Origin: Acidovorax sp. 106 | Lineage (GTDB): Bacteria; Pseudomonadota; Gammaproteobacteria; Burkholderiales; Burkholderiaceae_C | Direction: 5' to 3' | Assembly (NCBI RefSeq): GCF_003663825.1 | Contig: NZ_RCCC01000001.1 | Span: 2,488,501-2,552,500, forward strand | DNA length: 64,000 bases | Shown here: positions 17,146 through 27,277 of the stretch, piece by piece | How the letters are laid out: every line of letters begins with the position of its first letter | How positions within the stretch are numbered: position 1 is the first letter of the stretch | Notes under the pieces: model-generated | What the model was told of the DNA's origin: nothing | Database searches by the model: none | The model's input: the letters and a program-made list of their open reading frames with translations, nothing else | Program-made: the position numbers and the translations under genes

Positions 17146-18198
17146 ATGACTGCAGCACCCACCACCCCCATCGACACCCTCACCATCACCCGCCCCGACG
17201 ACTGGCACCTGCACGTGCGCGACGGCGAACCCCTGCACACCGTCGTGCCCCACACCGCCGCCCAGTTCGGCCGCGCCATCATCATGCCCAACCTGCGCCC
17301 GCCCGTGACCACGGCGGAGCAGGCCCTGGCCTACAAACAGCGCATCCTGGCCGCCGTGCCCGCCGGTGTGCAGTTCGAGCCGCTGATGACGCTGTACCTC
17401 ACCGACAACCTGCCGCCCGAAGAAATCGCCCGGGCCAAGGCCGCTGGCGTGGTCGCCTGCAAGCTCTACCCCGCCGGTGCCACCACCAACAGCGACGCGG
17501 GCGTGACCGACCTGCGCAAGACCTACAAGACCCTGGAAGCCATGCAAAAGGCAGGCATGCTGCTCTTGGTGCATGGCGAGGTGACCAGCAGCGACATCGA
17601 CCTGTTCGACCGCGAGGCCGTGTTCATCGAGCAGCAACTCATCCCGCTGCGCCGCGACTTCCCCGAGCTGAAAATCGTCTTCGAGCACATCACCACCAAA
17701 GACGCGGCCGACTACGTGATGCAGGCCGATCGCTTCACCGCCGCCACCATCACCGCGCACCACTTGCTGTACAACCGCAACGCCATCTTTGTGGGCGGCG
17801 TGCGCCCGCACTACTACTGCCTGCCTGTGCTCAAGCGCGAAACGCACCGCGTGGCCCTGGTGCATGCCGCCACCAGCGGCAGCAGCAAGTTCTTCTTGGG
17901 CACCGACAGCGCACCGCACCCCGCGCACCTCAAAGAGCACGCCAGCGGCTGCGCAGGCTGCTACACCGCCCATGCGGCCATGGAGATGTATGCCGAGGCG
18001 TTCGACAACGCCGGTGCGCTCGGCCAACTCGAAGGCTTTGCCAGCTTCCACGGCCCCGACTTCTACAACCTGCCGCGCAATACCGGCACCATCACCCTGC
18101 GCCGCGAATCGTGGACGCCGCCCGACAGCTTTGCGTTTGGCGAAGCCAACCTCAAGCCTTTGCGCGCCGGTGAGGCGTTGCCGTGGCGCCTAGTGTAG
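17146..18198 (+). CDS. pyrC: Dihydroorotase PyrC
   Basis: 350 aa, class II dihydroorotase length. Zinc ligands HLH are in [13 protein letters not shown] near residue 18, the carboxylated lysine lies in [18 protein letters not shown] near 103, and later ligands are in [17 protein letters not shown] (near 140), [13 protein letters not shown] (near 178) and [15 protein letters not shown] (near 252, Asp). It catalyses the reversible cyclisation of carbamoyl-aspartate to dihydroorotate in pyrimidine synthesis. An upstream in-frame TTG at 17125 is rejected. The downstream DUF3025 gene overlaps its end by 16 nt. Confidence 0.96.
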   Translation: MTAAPTTPIDTLTITRPDDWHLHVRDGEPLHTVVPHTAAQFGRAIIMPNLRPPVTTAEQALAYKQRILAAVPAGVQFEPLMTLYLTDNLPPEEIARAKAAGVVACKLYPAGATTNSDAGVTDLRKTYKTLEAMQKAGMLLLVHGEVTSSDIDLFDREAVFIEQQLIPLRRDFPELKIVFEHITTKDAADYVMQADRFTAATITAHHLLYNRNAIFVGGVRPHYYCLPVLKRETHRVALVHAATSGSSKFFLGTDSAPHPAHLKEHASGCAGCYTAHAAMEMYAEAFDNAGALGQLEGFASFHGPDFYNLPRNTGTITLRRESWTPPDSFAFGEANLKPLRAGEALPWRLV

Positions 18199-18971
18199 AC
18201 CGTATTGACTGGGCCGCCCCCTGGCTGCAACCCCTGCGTGCGGTGGGCCAGCCGCTGGCCGCACAGGTGGTGCAGGGGGCGCCGGTGCACCAGGCCCTGT
18301 CTGCCGCCCCTGGGTCGCCCTTGCGCTTTGTGCCCCAGTCGGATCTGCCCGAAGGCACCGCCTACGAGCAGTACATCTGGGACACCCGGTGCGTGCCCAC
18401 GCGCGACAACCTGCACGACTTCTTTAACGGCCTGGTGTGGCTGCACTGGCCGCAGGCCAAGCGCCGCATGAACCAGCTGCAGGCCCAGGCCATTGCCGCC
18501 CAGGGCGTGGGGGCGGTCCGCGGCCCCCTGCGCGATGCGCTCACGGTGTTCGATGAAAACGGCGCCCTGCTGCAGGCACCTGAGCCCTTGTGGGACGCGC
18601 TGCGGGCGCGGGACTGGCAGCGCCTGTTCATCGACCTGCGCCCGCTGTGGGCGCAGGCCCGGATGGTGCTGTTCGGCCATGCACTGATGGAGAAGCTGGG
18701 TCAACCCAGAAAACCGATGGTAGCGCACGTCTATCCAGCGCCGACAGCTATTGAAACCATAGCAAATCTGGACGCCTGGCTGGCCCTGGCCCTGCAGCCG
18801 GAGGCCTGGGCGACCAAGCCCTTTGCGCCGCTGCCGGTGTTGGGCGTGCCCGGCTGGTGGGCGGCCAACCAGAGCGCATCGTTTTACGACGACGCCCAGG
18901 TGTTTCGGCCCGCACGCTCCGTCATGGCGATGCGAGGCGGTGCTGTGGGTGCTGACAGCGCATCTTCCTAA
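18183..18971 (+). CDS. DUF3025 domain protein
   Basis: 262 aa, starting with GTG at 18183 inside the end of pyrC. The DUF3025 signature is clear ([43 protein letters not shown] at about 58-100). The function of this family is unknown; it is often found near pyrC or housekeeping genes in betaproteobacteria. About residues 180-195 ([15 protein letters not shown]) are encoded by a diverged family 1 repeat (18721-18763), so part of this protein appears to be derived from a dispersed DNA element. No signal peptide or membrane segment is seen. Confidence 0.85.
   Translation: MAPSVDRIDWAAPWLQPLRAVGQPLAAQVVQGAPVHQALSAAPGSPLRFVPQSDLPEGTAYEQYIWDTRCVPTRDNLHDFFNGLVWLHWPQAKRRMNQLQAQAIAAQGVGAVRGPLRDALTVFDENGALLQAPEPLWDALRARDWQRLFIDLRPLWAQARMVLFGHALMEKLGQPRKPMVAHVYPAPTAIETIANLDAWLALALQPEAWATKPFAPLPVLGVPGWWAANQSASFYDDAQVFRPARSVMAMRGGAVGADSASS
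18721..18763. repeat. Family 1 repeat inside the DUF3025 coding region
   Basis: TAGCGC, 8 bases, CCAGCGCCGACAGCTATTG then AAACCATAGC. It lines up with the dapF copy (57525-57571) over its whole length. It is in frame and free of stops in the reading frame used. Confidence 0.65.
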
Positions 18972-19143
18972 TTCCCGTTGCCGCCTGGGGGTTCGTCCCT
19001 CGTGCGTATTTCGCCCTAACATCGGGCCATTCAAAGGGGCACATTGCGGGGCGTGCAGCAGGTTTCAGGCGCGATGGTCTTGATTCACTGCGGCAATCCC
19101 CCACTTAAATGCCCTGTGTCCTTGTTTCACCCACGGAGAAACC

Positions 19144-20022
19144 ATGAAGCGGATCCTTTTATTTGTATTGACCAACCTGGCCGTTGTGCTGGTGCTGGGG
19201 GTGGTGGCCAGCCTGCTGGGCGTGAACCGCTACCTCACCTCCAATGGCCTGAACCTGGGCGCCTTGCTGGGCTTTGCGCTCATCATGGGCTTTGGTGGCG
19301 CCATCATTTCGTTGCTGATCAGCAAGCCCGTGGCCAAGTGGTCTTCAGGCGTGCGCGTGATCGACGGCACCGGTTCGCCCGATGAGCGCTGGATCGTCGA
19401 CACCGTGCGCAAGTTTGCCGACGAAGCCAAGATCGGCATGCCCGAAGTCGGCATCTTTGAAGGCGACCCCAACGCGTTTGCCACGGGTGCCTTCAAGAAC
19501 TCGGCGCTGGTGGCGGTGTCCACCGGTTTGCTGCAGGGCATGACGCGCGAGGAAGTCGAGGCCGTCATCGGCCACGAGGTGGCCCACATCGCCAACGGCG
19601 ACATGGTCACCATGACGCTGATCCAGGGTGTGATGAACACGTTTGTGGTGTTCTTGTCGCGTGTCATCGGCTATGCGGTCGACAGCTTTCTGCGCAAGAA
19701 CGACGAGGAAAGCTCGGGCCCCGGCATTGGCTACTACGTCACCACCATCGTGCTCGACATCTTGCTGGGCTTTGTGGCCGCCATGATCGTGGCCTGGTTC
19801 AGCCGCCAGCGCGAGTTCCGTGCCGACGCAGGTGCCGCCCAGCTCATGGGCCGTCGCCAGCCCATGATCAATGCCCTGGCCCGCCTGGGCGGCATGCACC
19901 CTGGTGAGCTGCCCAAGAGCGTGGCCGCCATGGGCATTGCCGGTGGCATTGGCAAGCTGTTCAGCACCCACCCACCGATCGAAGAGCGCATTGCTGCTCT
20001 GCAGAACGCGCAGCAGCAATAA
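19144..20022 (+). CDS. htpX: Membrane zinc protease HtpX
   Basis: 292 aa, standard HtpX. Two N-terminal membrane helices ([42 protein letters not shown]), zinc motif H144-E-V-A-H148 in [15 protein letters not shown], two further helices (about 155-220), then the third ligand in [16 protein letters not shown]. The C-terminal [15 protein letters not shown] is the family's end. It degrades damaged inner-membrane proteins. A CACGGAGAAACC site precedes the ATG. The 3' part of the gene is duplicated, in decayed form, at 23764-23936. Confidence 0.96.
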   Translation: MKRILLFVLTNLAVVLVLGVVASLLGVNRYLTSNGLNLGALLGFALIMGFGGAIISLLISKPVAKWSSGVRVIDGTGSPDERWIVDTVRKFADEAKIGMPEVGIFEGDPNAFATGAFKNSALVAVSTGLLQGMTREEVEAVIGHEVAHIANGDMVTMTLIQGVMNTFVVFLSRVIGYAVDSFLRKNDEESSGPGIGYYVTTIVLDILLGFVAAMIVAWFSRQREFRADAGAAQLMGRRQPMINALARLGGMHPGELPKSVAAMGIAGGIGKLFSTHPPIEERIAALQNAQQQ

Positions 20023-20086
20023 GAGCCAAACAAAGGCTGGGCAGGGGGTGGGGCACGCCCCGCGTGCTGCCCTCTCTCCTCACAAC

Positions 20087-20120
20087 ACCGCCACAGGGTT
20101 TGCGCCCTGTGGCGGTTTTC
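20087..20120 (+). terminator. Terminator after htpX
   Basis: ACCGCCACAGGG, 6-nt loop, CCCTGTGGCGGT, then TTTT: a 12-bp perfect stem. Confidence 0.9.
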
Positions 20121-20193
20121 TTTGGTGGCGACAACGTCCCCTGGCTGTGCGTACGGCAGCGGTCTTGGCAGGGGGCGGGGTCCGTGCAGATGC

Positions 20194-23145
20194 TCAGGCC
20201 TGTGCCTCGGCTTGCCGACCCTCAATCTGCGCCAGGATGCTCGGGTCTTTGATTTTGTCGTCGGCGCTGAGCAGCAGCAGCTTGGACAACACCTCGCTGG
20301 TGCGCTGGTCGTCATCCACAAAAGGCAAAGCCACGGATTTTTGCGAGGCCTTGCCCGCCGGCACGATGCACAGGTATCCGGCCGGGATCACGTGAATCAC
20401 CGCCGTGCCCAGGTGCAAGCGGTAACTCGCGCGCTTGCCCTGGATGATGGCGTGGTGCCCCTCCATGCTCACGTTCTTCAAACCCAGGCTCGGGAGCAGG
20501 GCGCTCACCAGCGCCACCCGGGCTTGCTGCACCTCGGCAGAATGTTCATCGCTGTCGGCGGCGCCTGCGGTGATCACCAGATCCAGGTCGCGCATGGCCT
20601 CAGAAAAACCGAGGGCCGGAGCCCCTTCCAGGGCCACGCGTTTGCCCTGGCGGGTGAACGCAATCTCGCCCAGCACCGTGGCCTCTTCCTCGGTCAGGAA
20701 GTGGTAGACATCGGGCAGCGACAGCTCCACGGCCAGGTCGGGTGCCAGGCGCTTGCGGGCCGTGCAATCGCCTTCGCTGCCATCGACCCGCCACCCCCGG
20801 GCCGACAGGATCGCGCCCAGCACCGAGGTCTTGACGCGGCGCCCCTCGAAGCGGCGTGAGAGGTCATGCGCCTCGCGCTCGGCGGGTGTGAGCACATAGC
20901 ATTCACGAAACGCCTGCTTGAACGGTTGCACCAGCGACGACTGCACTGCGTGCCGCTGGCAAGCAATCAAGCGACCCGTCGCCAGCATCGAATGGACGTG
21001 GGCGATGGTCAGGGGCTGCTCCACCGGCAGGGGTGCATCGGCCAAGCGGCCCTCCGCGTCCAGCAGCCGCAGTTGGGTCAGGCTGTCGTCCAGCAGGCCC
21101 AGTTCGCCGCCCGGTGTTTGCAGGTACAGCGCGGTCAGCAGATGCCGGGCCATGGGCAGGTTGGCGAGTTCTTTCAGTTGCTCCGGTGCCAGCGCACGGC
21201 CACTGACCATGAGGTTTTCCAGGGCGGTGCGGTAGCGCTTGCCTTGGTCCTTGAGCAGGGCGAGCTGTGCCAGCAGCGGGGCCAGTCCGGGGTCTTTCTT
21301 CAGCGCAGGCGGCAGGCTCTTCAAGGCCTTGCCAGCCTTGCTAACCTGCAGTTGCGGCTGGAACCGGACCAGGCTCAGTTCCACGGCGTACTCATCTTGC
21401 TGCCAGGTCCAGTCCTGGGCGGTGGAGGCGCTGGCGTCGAGTGACCATTCCATTTCGGTCACGTCTGCAAAACCGGCGTTGTGCGCCAACTGCACCAGCC
21501 CTGCGGCGGCGGCATCGCGCACATTGGCCGTGCGCTCCGAGCCATACATCTTCGATGCCTGCTTGCCCGCGCCTTTGAAAAATTGAAACCGCTCGCGCAA
21601 GTCTGCATCATCCCGAATCGGCGCCATGCCCCAGACGCGAATGTGCTCTTGAGAGAGCTTGCTCAGCATGCCCGCCAGCTTCTTGTCTACCACGCCCTGG
21701 ACCGCGTCGATGCGGTACACGGTAACTTTCAAGTGCTTGTACTTCTTGTGCCATGCCAGAAGCAGTTCACCGGACTTGCCCGCGCGCTGGAGATGATCCT
21801 TCAACAACGGCACATCGAAATACGCGTTCGCATCGGCCCGCTCGCACTCGCGCATAAAGCGGTACAGCGGCGCGGCGCTGCCCCAGCCCAGGGCTTCTAG
21901 CACCTCGTCGGCCTGGGCGCGGCAGTGGCGCAGCAACTGCAGCAGAACCTCCGGGGTGAACTGGCGCAGCTCGGCCACCAGGTCCGCAGATTCCGCCGCA
22001 TTCAGGGGTCGCACATTGCAGATCAGTTTCAAGGCCATCGCAGCGGGGCGCTCGGAATCCGTCTTGACCAGACCGAGGATGGGCGGCGGCGACGGCATCT
22101 GTGCCAACAGGCGGGCGCCTGCCACCACGAAGCGGATACCACTCAGGCTGCGCTCGGCGTCACGCTCATAGTCCACGCCCCAATGGTCTGCGAGTCGGCC
22201 CAGTGCGCTGATGGCTTCGGCCAGTGGTTTGGCGCAGTGGGCGTACACCCAGTCCAGCGCCTCGGGTTTGAAGTCTTTCAAGATTTCTTCCTCCTGCCGC
22301 ACACAAGCGTCCATCACCTGTGCACCGCGCGGCCACTCCGCATTGAACAGGCGCTGGACCCATGCAGAGTCCAGCGGGCCAAAGCGCGCGTAGGCCTGCG
22401 CCAGCTCCTCCGAATAGTCGGTCAGCCCGAAAAACTCGGAGGTGCGCATACGGCCCTCGCATTTGCCGTCTTCCACCTGCCGTGGCGGTTTGAACTGCTT
22501 GTCCACCCAGGTGTCGCACGAGCGCTCCATCAAATCCAGCAAGGCATCCAACTGGGCGCGCGAGGACTGCATTTCGCACAGCAGTCGGCCCAGCGTGTCG
22601 GGGGCGGGCTCCAGAAAAGGATGGAAGCTGCGGGTCAAGGCTTTCTTCAGTTCCGCAAGCCGGTAGTCCCTGTACGGCTCTTGAGTCTGCGCGCGAATCC
22701 GCTCGCGCTCTGCGTCCATCCAGCGCGGTGCTGCGCATTCGGTGGGGTCGGCGGGATGGCTCAATTGATGGCGCAAGCGCTCCAAGGCGAGATGGCCGGT
22801 GTAGTCGCGCCCCCACTTCTTGACGGCCGCGGTCAGCAGATCGCTCATGTCGCGCGCGAAGCCCCACACACTGTCTGCGCGCGCCCGCATGTTGGGGATG
22901 CTTTCATGCAGCACCGGGAACATGAAGAAATCTGCCAGGTGCTGTTCGGCCTCGTCGCCGAACTCCTTGTGCAGTGCTGTGCAAAACGGTGAATCCTCAT
23001 CGCCTTTGCGAATGGCGCGCTCGTCGTCATCCAGGCTTCGGCCTGCGTCCTTGGCCGCTTGCACATAGCCCAGCAACCAGGCCTCGAAACGTTGAACTCT
23101 GGCGTGCTGCGCGGCACTCGCCTTCCATTGATTGCTCTCACTCAT
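20194..23145 (-). CDS. Large DUF4132/DUF7737 (MolR-like) protein
   Basis: 983 aa, soluble, no signal peptide. The C-terminal half carries what I recognise as a DUF4132 domain (about 740-860: VQPFKQAFRECYVLTPAEREAHD, SRRFEGRRVKTSVLGAILSARGW) followed by the DUF7737-type tail (VSALLPSLGLKNVSMEGHHAIIQGKRASYRLHLGTAVIHVIPAGYLCIVP). The N-terminal 700 residues are largely helical and not assignable. Relatives include E. coli MolR/YehI, whose biochemical role is unsettled. It follows a 151-aa gene by 9 bp, forming a two-gene operon. The pair lies between htpX and a decayed copy of the htpX 3' end, on the opposite strand. Confidence 0.8.
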   Translation of the reverse strand: MSESNQWKASAAQHARVQRFEAWLLGYVQAAKDAGRSLDDDERAIRKGDEDSPFCTALHKEFGDEAEQHLADFFMFPVLHESIPNMRARADSVWGFARDMSDLLTAAVKKWGRDYTGHLALERLRHQLSHPADPTECAAPRWMDAERERIRAQTQEPYRDYRLAELKKALTRSFHPFLEPAPDTLGRLLCEMQSSRAQLDALLDLMERSCDTWVDKQFKPPRQVEDGKCEGRMRTSEFFGLTDYSEELAQAYARFGPLDSAWVQRLFNAEWPRGAQVMDACVRQEEEILKDFKPEALDWVYAHCAKPLAEAISALGRLADHWGVDYERDAERSLSGIRFVVAGARLLAQMPSPPPILGLVKTDSERPAAMALKLICNVRPLNAAESADLVAELRQFTPEVLLQLLRHCRAQADEVLEALGWGSAAPLYRFMRECERADANAYFDVPLLKDHLQRAGKSGELLLAWHKKYKHLKVTVYRIDAVQGVVDKKLAGMLSKLSQEHIRVWGMAPIRDDADLRERFQFFKGAGKQASKMYGSERTANVRDAAAAGLVQLAHNAGFADVTEMEWSLDASASTAQDWTWQQDEYAVELSLVRFQPQLQVSKAGKALKSLPPALKKDPGLAPLLAQLALLKDQGKRYRTALENLMVSGRALAPEQLKELANLPMARHLLTALYLQTPGGELGLLDDSLTQLRLLDAEGRLADAPLPVEQPLTIAHVHSMLATGRLIACQRHAVQSSLVQPFKQAFRECYVLTPAEREAHDLSRRFEGRRVKTSVLGAILSARGWRVDGSEGDCTARKRLAPDLAVELSLPDVYHFLTEEEATVLGEIAFTRQGKRVALEGAPALGFSEAMRDLDLVITAGAADSDEHSAEVQQARVALVSALLPSLGLKNVSMEGHHAIIQGKRASYRLHLGTAVIHVIPAGYLCIVPAGKASQKSVALPFVDDDQRTSEVLSKLLLLSADDKIKDPSILAQIEGRQAEAQA

Positions 23146-23154
23146 GGGTTCCTT

Positions 23155-23610
23155 TCATCCGCCAACCAGCGGACGCAATCTCAAAAAAACGGCGTGCGAG
23201 CTGTCCGTCAAATCCAACTGCGCATGCGACCGGTACAACGTGCCATCGACCACCATCTGGAACTCACCCGCCTCGAACGCGGCAAGGGCCCGTTGAATCT
23301 CGGTCTGCTCGTGCACCGCCAGCTCAGGTTCGCTGGCAGGCTCTGGTGGCCGGGGCAAGGCCACGCGCCCCTGCGCCAGGCCCTCATCAATCAAGGCCGG
23401 TGTCAGGGTGGGTGTGGGGTGTGCTGCCCGTGCCGCAGAAGCCGCACTGGCGCGCGCAATGCGCTGCAAGGCCAGGTGGGCCCGCACGCTGATAGCAATC
23501 AGCTCACGGGTCGAGATCGACGGGCTATCCATCTGAAACGCCACCTGGCCTTGGTGCAGGCCGGGGTTCTGGCGTTCAGCGATCTCACAGTTCAACAACA
23601 AGTGGGGCAT
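23155..23610 (-). CDS. Hypothetical partner protein of the DUF4132 gene
   Basis: 151 aa from the ATG at 23610, preceded by GGAG nine bases upstream. The frame stays open further upstream, but that part runs antisense through the htpX relic and is rejected. I do not recognise the family. Visible features are an N-terminal [17 protein letters not shown], a helical alanine-rich middle ([27 protein letters not shown]), a proline/glutamate-rich linker ([12 protein letters not shown]) and a C-terminal part that looks beta-rich ([18 protein letters not shown]). It is nine bases upstream of the DUF4132 gene, so the two are probably co-translated and may form a complex. Confidence 0.7.
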   Translation of the reverse strand: MPHLLLNCEIAERQNPGLHQGQVAFQMDSPSISTRELIAISVRAHLALQRIARASAASAARAAHPTPTLTPALIDEGLAQGRVALPRPPEPASEPELAVHEQTEIQRALAAFEAGEFQMVVDGTLYRSHAQLDLTDSSHAVFLRLRPLVGG

Positions 23611-23763
23611 GGTGGTGGGCTCCGTCTGCAGACGCGCAGGTCGTGCCAGGATTCTAGAAGTGGGGAGCCGCGCAGGGCTTGGCAACTTGTCAACCGCGCT
23701 GTGCGTTGGGGCGGGGCGGGTCACGGGGCTTGGTCGCCCAAACAGCCGCCATAGCGCCGGCAG

Positions 23764-23936
23764 CCAGCCCATGATCAACGCCCCTGCCCGCCTGGGTGGC
23801 ATGCACCCTGGCGAGCTGCCCAAGAGCGTGGCTGCCATGGGCCTTGCCGGTGGCATTGGCAAGCTGTTCAGCACCCACCCACGATCGAAGAGCGCATCGC
23901 CGCCCTGCAAAACGCATCGGCTGCACAGAACTCTTG
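23764..23936 (+). pseudogene. htpX: Duplicated, frameshifted 3' end of htpX
   Basis: About 170 bp matching 19858-20020 at roughly nine bases in ten. Its encoded [20 protein letters not shown] corresponds to Htp[21 protein letters not shown]. One C is missing within the CACCCACCCA run, so after THP the frame shifts (HPRSKS instead of HPPIEE). There is no 5' part of the gene. It has the same orientation as htpX and its own terminator-like hairpin 45 bp on. It is either the remnant of a second htpX gene or one edge of a duplication that accompanied insertion of the DUF4132 module. Confidence 0.88.
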
Positions 23937-23980
23937 ATCTGGCACCTCTGACGCTGCAGCAGCCGCTGCAGGGCCAGTCA

Positions 23981-24014
23981 AGCCCCTCTGCTTCAGGTGG
24001 AGGGGCTTTTTTTA
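23981..24014 (+). terminator. Terminator of the htpX relic, inside the LysR 3' end
   Basis: AGCCCCTC, 11-nt loop, GAGGGGCT, then seven T in the plus direction. It fits the end of the former htpX copy. The last codons and stop of the minus-strand LysR gene now use part of it. Confidence 0.75.
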
Positions 24015-24970
24015 TGGGCCGGTTTTTCAGTGGTGTCTTCCTGCATGGGCACCTCGATGCCGCTGGCTTGTGCATCGCCAGCCTCGGGCGGCCGGGTCTT
24101 GGCCAGGATGAAATCGATGCAGGTGCGCACGGCCCGCGTCTGGTGGCGGTTGGGCAGGTACAGCAAGTACATCTGGGTGCCAAAGATGCTCAGCCGGTAC
24201 TCGTCCAGCGTGGTGAGCAGCTCGCCGCTGTCCAGCTTGTCTTGCACCACATAGTCGGGCACCAGGCCCACGCCCAGCCCCGCCACGATGCCCTGGCGCA
24301 AGAACGGAAAGTGCTCTGAAATCATCGTGGGCTCCAGCAGCACCTCGTGCCGCTCGGTGCCCTGGTAGGCGGCCAGGCGCAGGTGCCGCCCCGTCACGCC
24401 TGCGGTGATGACCGGGCTGTTGCGCAGCTCGTGCAGCGTGCGGGGCAGCCCATGCTGCTGGGCGTATTCGCGCGACGCGCAGGCCAGGTAACGCACATCG
24501 CCCAGGCTGCGGGCCACCATCGACAAAGGGGGTTCGGGCACCACGCGCACGGCAATGTCCACCTCGTCGCGCAGGATGTCGGCGCGGTTTTCAAACAGCA
24601 CATCCAGCACGATGCCCGGGTACAGGCGCTTGAACTCGATCAGCCAGTCGCTCATCACGATCTGCCCGTAGCCGCTGGGCACGCTGATGCCCACCCGGCC
24701 CTGCAGCCCCCGGCCCAGCGAGGTCACCGCTTCGCGCGCCGCCAGGATTTCGTTGTGGATGGCCCGGCCATGCTGGTACAGCCGCATGCCGATCTCGGTG
24801 GGCTCCACCCGCCGGGTGGAGCGCTGCACCAGTTGCACCCCCACGTCTTTTTCCAGCTTGGTGAGGTGGTAGCTCACATTGGCACGCGTCATCTTGAGCT
24901 TGCGGGCCGCCTGGCTCAGGTTGCCGCTGTCAATGATTTCGACCAGCAGGTTCAGGGCGTGGGAGTCCAT
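23993..24970 (-). CDS. LysR-family regulator of the beta-oxidation cluster
   Basis: 325 aa from the ATG at 24970; an upstream TTG at 25030 would place the start within a palindrome and is not preferred. The helix-turn-helix is at 1-60 ([37 protein letters not shown]), followed by a substrate-binding domain to about 290. The last 30 residues ([28 protein letters not shown]) are low-complexity and partly encoded by the hairpin at 23981-24014, so the ancestral C-terminus may have been shorter. It is divergent from the dicarboxylate beta-oxidation cluster and is its likely regulator. Confidence 0.85.
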   Translation of the reverse strand: MDSHALNLLVEIIDSGNLSQAARKLKMTRANVSYHLTKLEKDVGVQLVQRSTRRVEPTEIGMRLYQHGRAIHNEILAAREAVTSLGRGLQGRVGISVPSGYGQIVMSDWLIEFKRLYPGIVLDVLFENRADILRDEVDIAVRVVPEPPLSMVARSLGDVRYLACASREYAQQHGLPRTLHELRNSPVITAGVTGRHLRLAAYQGTERHEVLLEPTMISEHFPFLRQGIVAGLGVGLVPDYVVQDKLDSGELLTTLDEYRLSIFGTQMYLLYLPNRHQTRAVRTCIDFILAKTRPPEAGDAQASGIEVPMQEDTTEKPAHKKSPST

Positions 24971-25015
24971 GGGGGCTTCAGCTGAGGGTAAAAGGGTTTG
25001 ATTGGATAAATTGAT

Positions 25016-25030
25016 TTGACAGTATGTCAA
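25016..25030. promoter_or_regulatory. Candidate operator in the LysR/beta-oxidation divergent region
   Basis: TTGACA-GTA-TGTCAA is a perfect 6-bp palindrome with a 3-bp spacer, 46 bp upstream of the LysR start codon and 122 bp upstream of the enoyl-CoA hydratase start. It has the T-N11-A form expected of LysR sites (T at 25017, A at 25029). It also contains a TTGACA -35-like hexamer, so repression would be direct. Confidence 0.45.
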
Positions 25031-25151
25031 TGAATGATGGGATTGTCATAAGCCATTGTCGCCATAAGAATGTTTCCAGCTTCAAAGATCAGTTCGGCGG
25101 CGCGTCCAACCCGGCTGTTCTGCAACAAAAAACAGGCAAGGAGACAAGTGC

Positions 25152-27269
25152 ATGGCCCATGACGCCACAGCGTCCGTCGTTCAATGGCGGGTGCAGGACG
25201 AGGTGCAGATCGTCACCATTGACAACCCCCCCGTCAACGCCCTGGGCGCAGCCGTTCGGCAAGGCTTGGTTGCGGCAATGGACCACGCCGCGCAGCAGCC
25301 CGGCGTCAAGGCCGTGCTGCTGGTGGGCGCCGGCAAGGCCTTCATCGCGGGCGCTGACATCCGTGAATTTGGCAAGCCGCCCGTCTCTCCCATCCTGCCC
25401 GAGGTCTGCCGCGCCATCGAAAACCTGGACAAGCCCGTGGTGGCCGTGCTGCACGGCGCGGCGCTGGGCGGTGGGCTGGAAGTGGCCTTGTCAGCCCACT
25501 ACCGCCTGGCCCTGCCTGCGGCCACACTGGGCCTGCCCGAAGTGAATTTGGGCCTGCTGCCGGGCTCGGGCGGCACGCAGCGCGCGCCGCGCCTGATGGG
25601 TGTACAGGCTGCCACGGCCATGATGCTCAGCGGCCAACCCCTCAAAGCGCAGGCCGCGCTGCAGGCCGGGCTGGTCGACAAGCTGGTGGACGGTGCCGAC
25701 CCGCTGGCCGCAGGCCTGGCCTATGTGCAAGAACTTTTGGCGTCTGGTGCCCCCGTGCGCCGCACCCGCGACATGGCCATCGCCGAGCCGAAGGCTGCAC
25801 TGACCTGGCTGGAAGAGCAGAAGACCGAGACCGCCAAAAAATCGCGCGGTCTGTTCTCACCCCTCAAGATCATCGAATGCGTGCAGGCCGCGCTGCAACT
25901 GCCGTTTGACGAAGGCATGGCCCGCGAGCGTGCGCTGTTCATGGAGTGCCTGGACAGCTCACAACGCGCCGGGCTCATCCACGCCTTTTTTGCCGAGCGC
26001 GAAGTGGTCAAGGTGCCCGAGGCCCAGGCCGCGCAGCCGCGCTCTGTGGGCAGCATTGCCGTCATCGGCGGTGGCACCATGGGCGCGGGCATTGCCGTGG
26101 CGGCGTTGGATGCGGGCCTGCCCGTGACCATGATCGAGCGCGATGCGCAGGCCCTCGCCCGCGGCCGCGCCAATGTGGAAAAGGTCTACAACGCCCTGGT
26201 CTCCAAAGGCCGCATGACTGAAGCCGCCAAGGCCGCCGTGATGGCGCGCTACACCGGCAGCACCAGCTACGCCGACATCGCCCAGGTCGATCTGGTAATC
26301 GAGGCCGTGTTTGAAGACATCGAGGTCAAGAAGACCGTGTTCCGCGAGCTGGACCGCGTGTGCAAGCCCGGTGCCGTGCTGGCTACGAACACTTCCTACC
26401 TCGACATCGACGCCATTGCCGCTGCCACCGGCCGCCCGCAGGACGTGATCGGCCTGCACTTCTTCAGCCCCGCCAACATCATGAAGCTGCTGGAGATCGT
26501 GGTGCCCGCCAAAGTGGCGCCCGATGTGGTGGCCACGGCGTTTGAGCTGGCCAAGAAGCTCAAAAAGGTGCCCGTGCGCGCCGGTGTGTGCGACGGCTTC
26601 ATCGGTAACCGCATCCTGGCCGTGTACAAGCAGGCGGCCGACTACCTGCTGGAAGACGGCGCCAGCCCCTACGAGATCGACGCTGCGGTGCGCGGCTTTG
26701 GCTTTGCCATGGGCCCCTTCCAGGTGACCGACCTGGCCGGTGGCGACATTGGCTGGGCCACGCGCAAGCGCCGCGCCGCCACGCGCGACCCCAAGGCCCG
26801 CTACGTAGAGATTGCCGACCACATCTGCGAGCGCGGCTGGTTCGGCCAGAAGACCGGGCGCGGCTTTTATCTGTACCCCGACGGCGCCCGTGTAGGCCAG
26901 CCTGACCCTGAAGTACTGGCCATTGTGGATGCTGAGCGTGCCAAGAAGGGCGTCACACCCCGCAGCTTCACTGCCGACGAGATCATGCGCCGTTACATGG
27001 CCGCCATGGTCAACGAAGGGGCCAACGTGGTGCACGAGGGCATTGCCCTGCGCCCGCTGGATGTGGATGTGACCTTTGTGGCGGGCTACGGCTTTCCGCG
27101 CCACCGCGGCGGCCCCATGAAGTGGGCCGACATGACGGGGCTCCCCAAGGTGCTGGCCGACATCGAGGCCTTTGCCAAGGAAGACCCACTGTTCTGGAAG
27201 CCCTCGCCATTGCTGGAAAAGCTGGTGGCTGAGGGGCGTGATTTCGACAGCCTGAACAAGGGTGGATAA
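25152..27269 (+). CDS. Bifunctional enoyl-CoA hydratase / 3-hydroxyacyl-CoA dehydrogenase (PimF/FadJ-like)
   Basis: 705 aa with an AAGGAGACA site. Residues 1-190 are a crotonase domain (GAGKAFIAGADIREFG oxyanion loop; VNLGLLPGSGGTQRAPRLMG). Residues 295-480 are an NAD-binding 3-hydroxyacyl-CoA dehydrogenase domain (IAVIGGGTMGAGIAVAAL; catalytic His in IGLHFFSPANIMKLLEIV). Two C-terminal dehydrogenase repeats follow (VGDGFIGNRI-type GVCDGFIGNRILA, then RYMAAMVNEGANVVHEG and GYGFPRHRGGPM). It hydrates 2-enoyl-CoA and oxidises the resulting 3-hydroxyacyl-CoA. With the downstream thiolase, paired dehydrogenases and CoA transferase it matches the layout of the pimelate operon, where the equivalent is PimF. 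Length and domain order equal FadJ/FadN, so chain-length preference is not decided by sequence. Confidence 0.88.
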   Translation: MAHDATASVVQWRVQDEVQIVTIDNPPVNALGAAVRQGLVAAMDHAAQQPGVKAVLLVGAGKAFIAGADIREFGKPPVSPILPEVCRAIENLDKPVVAVLHGAALGGGLEVALSAHYRLALPAATLGLPEVNLGLLPGSGGTQRAPRLMGVQAATAMMLSGQPLKAQAALQAGLVDKLVDGADPLAAGLAYVQELLASGAPVRRTRDMAIAEPKAALTWLEEQKTETAKKSRGLFSPLKIIECVQAALQLPFDEGMARERALFMECLDSSQRAGLIHAFFAEREVVKVPEAQAAQPRSVGSIAVIGGGTMGAGIAVAALDAGLPVTMIERDAQALARGRANVEKVYNALVSKGRMTEAAKAAVMARYTGSTSYADIAQVDLVIEAVFEDIEVKKTVFRELDRVCKPGAVLATNTSYLDIDAIAAATGRPQDVIGLHFFSPANIMKLLEIVVPAKVAPDVVATAFELAKKLKKVPVRAGVCDGFIGNRILAVYKQAADYLLEDGASPYEIDAAVRGFGFAMGPFQVTDLAGGDIGWATRKRRAATRDPKARYVEIADHICERGWFGQKTGRGFYLYPDGARVGQPDPEVLAIVDAERAKKGVTPRSFTADEIMRRYMAAMVNEGANVVHEGIALRPLDVDVTFVAGYGFPRHRGGPMKWADMTGLPKVLADIEAFAKEDPLFWKPSPLLEKLVAEGRDFDSLNKGG

Positions 27270-27277
27270 CCACCACC

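Noticed and set aside
23611..24183. N-terminal extension of the 151-aa protein through the htpX relic
   Set aside because: The open frame runs antisense through a decayed gene copy and a terminator, and a proper ribosome site and start are present at 23610.
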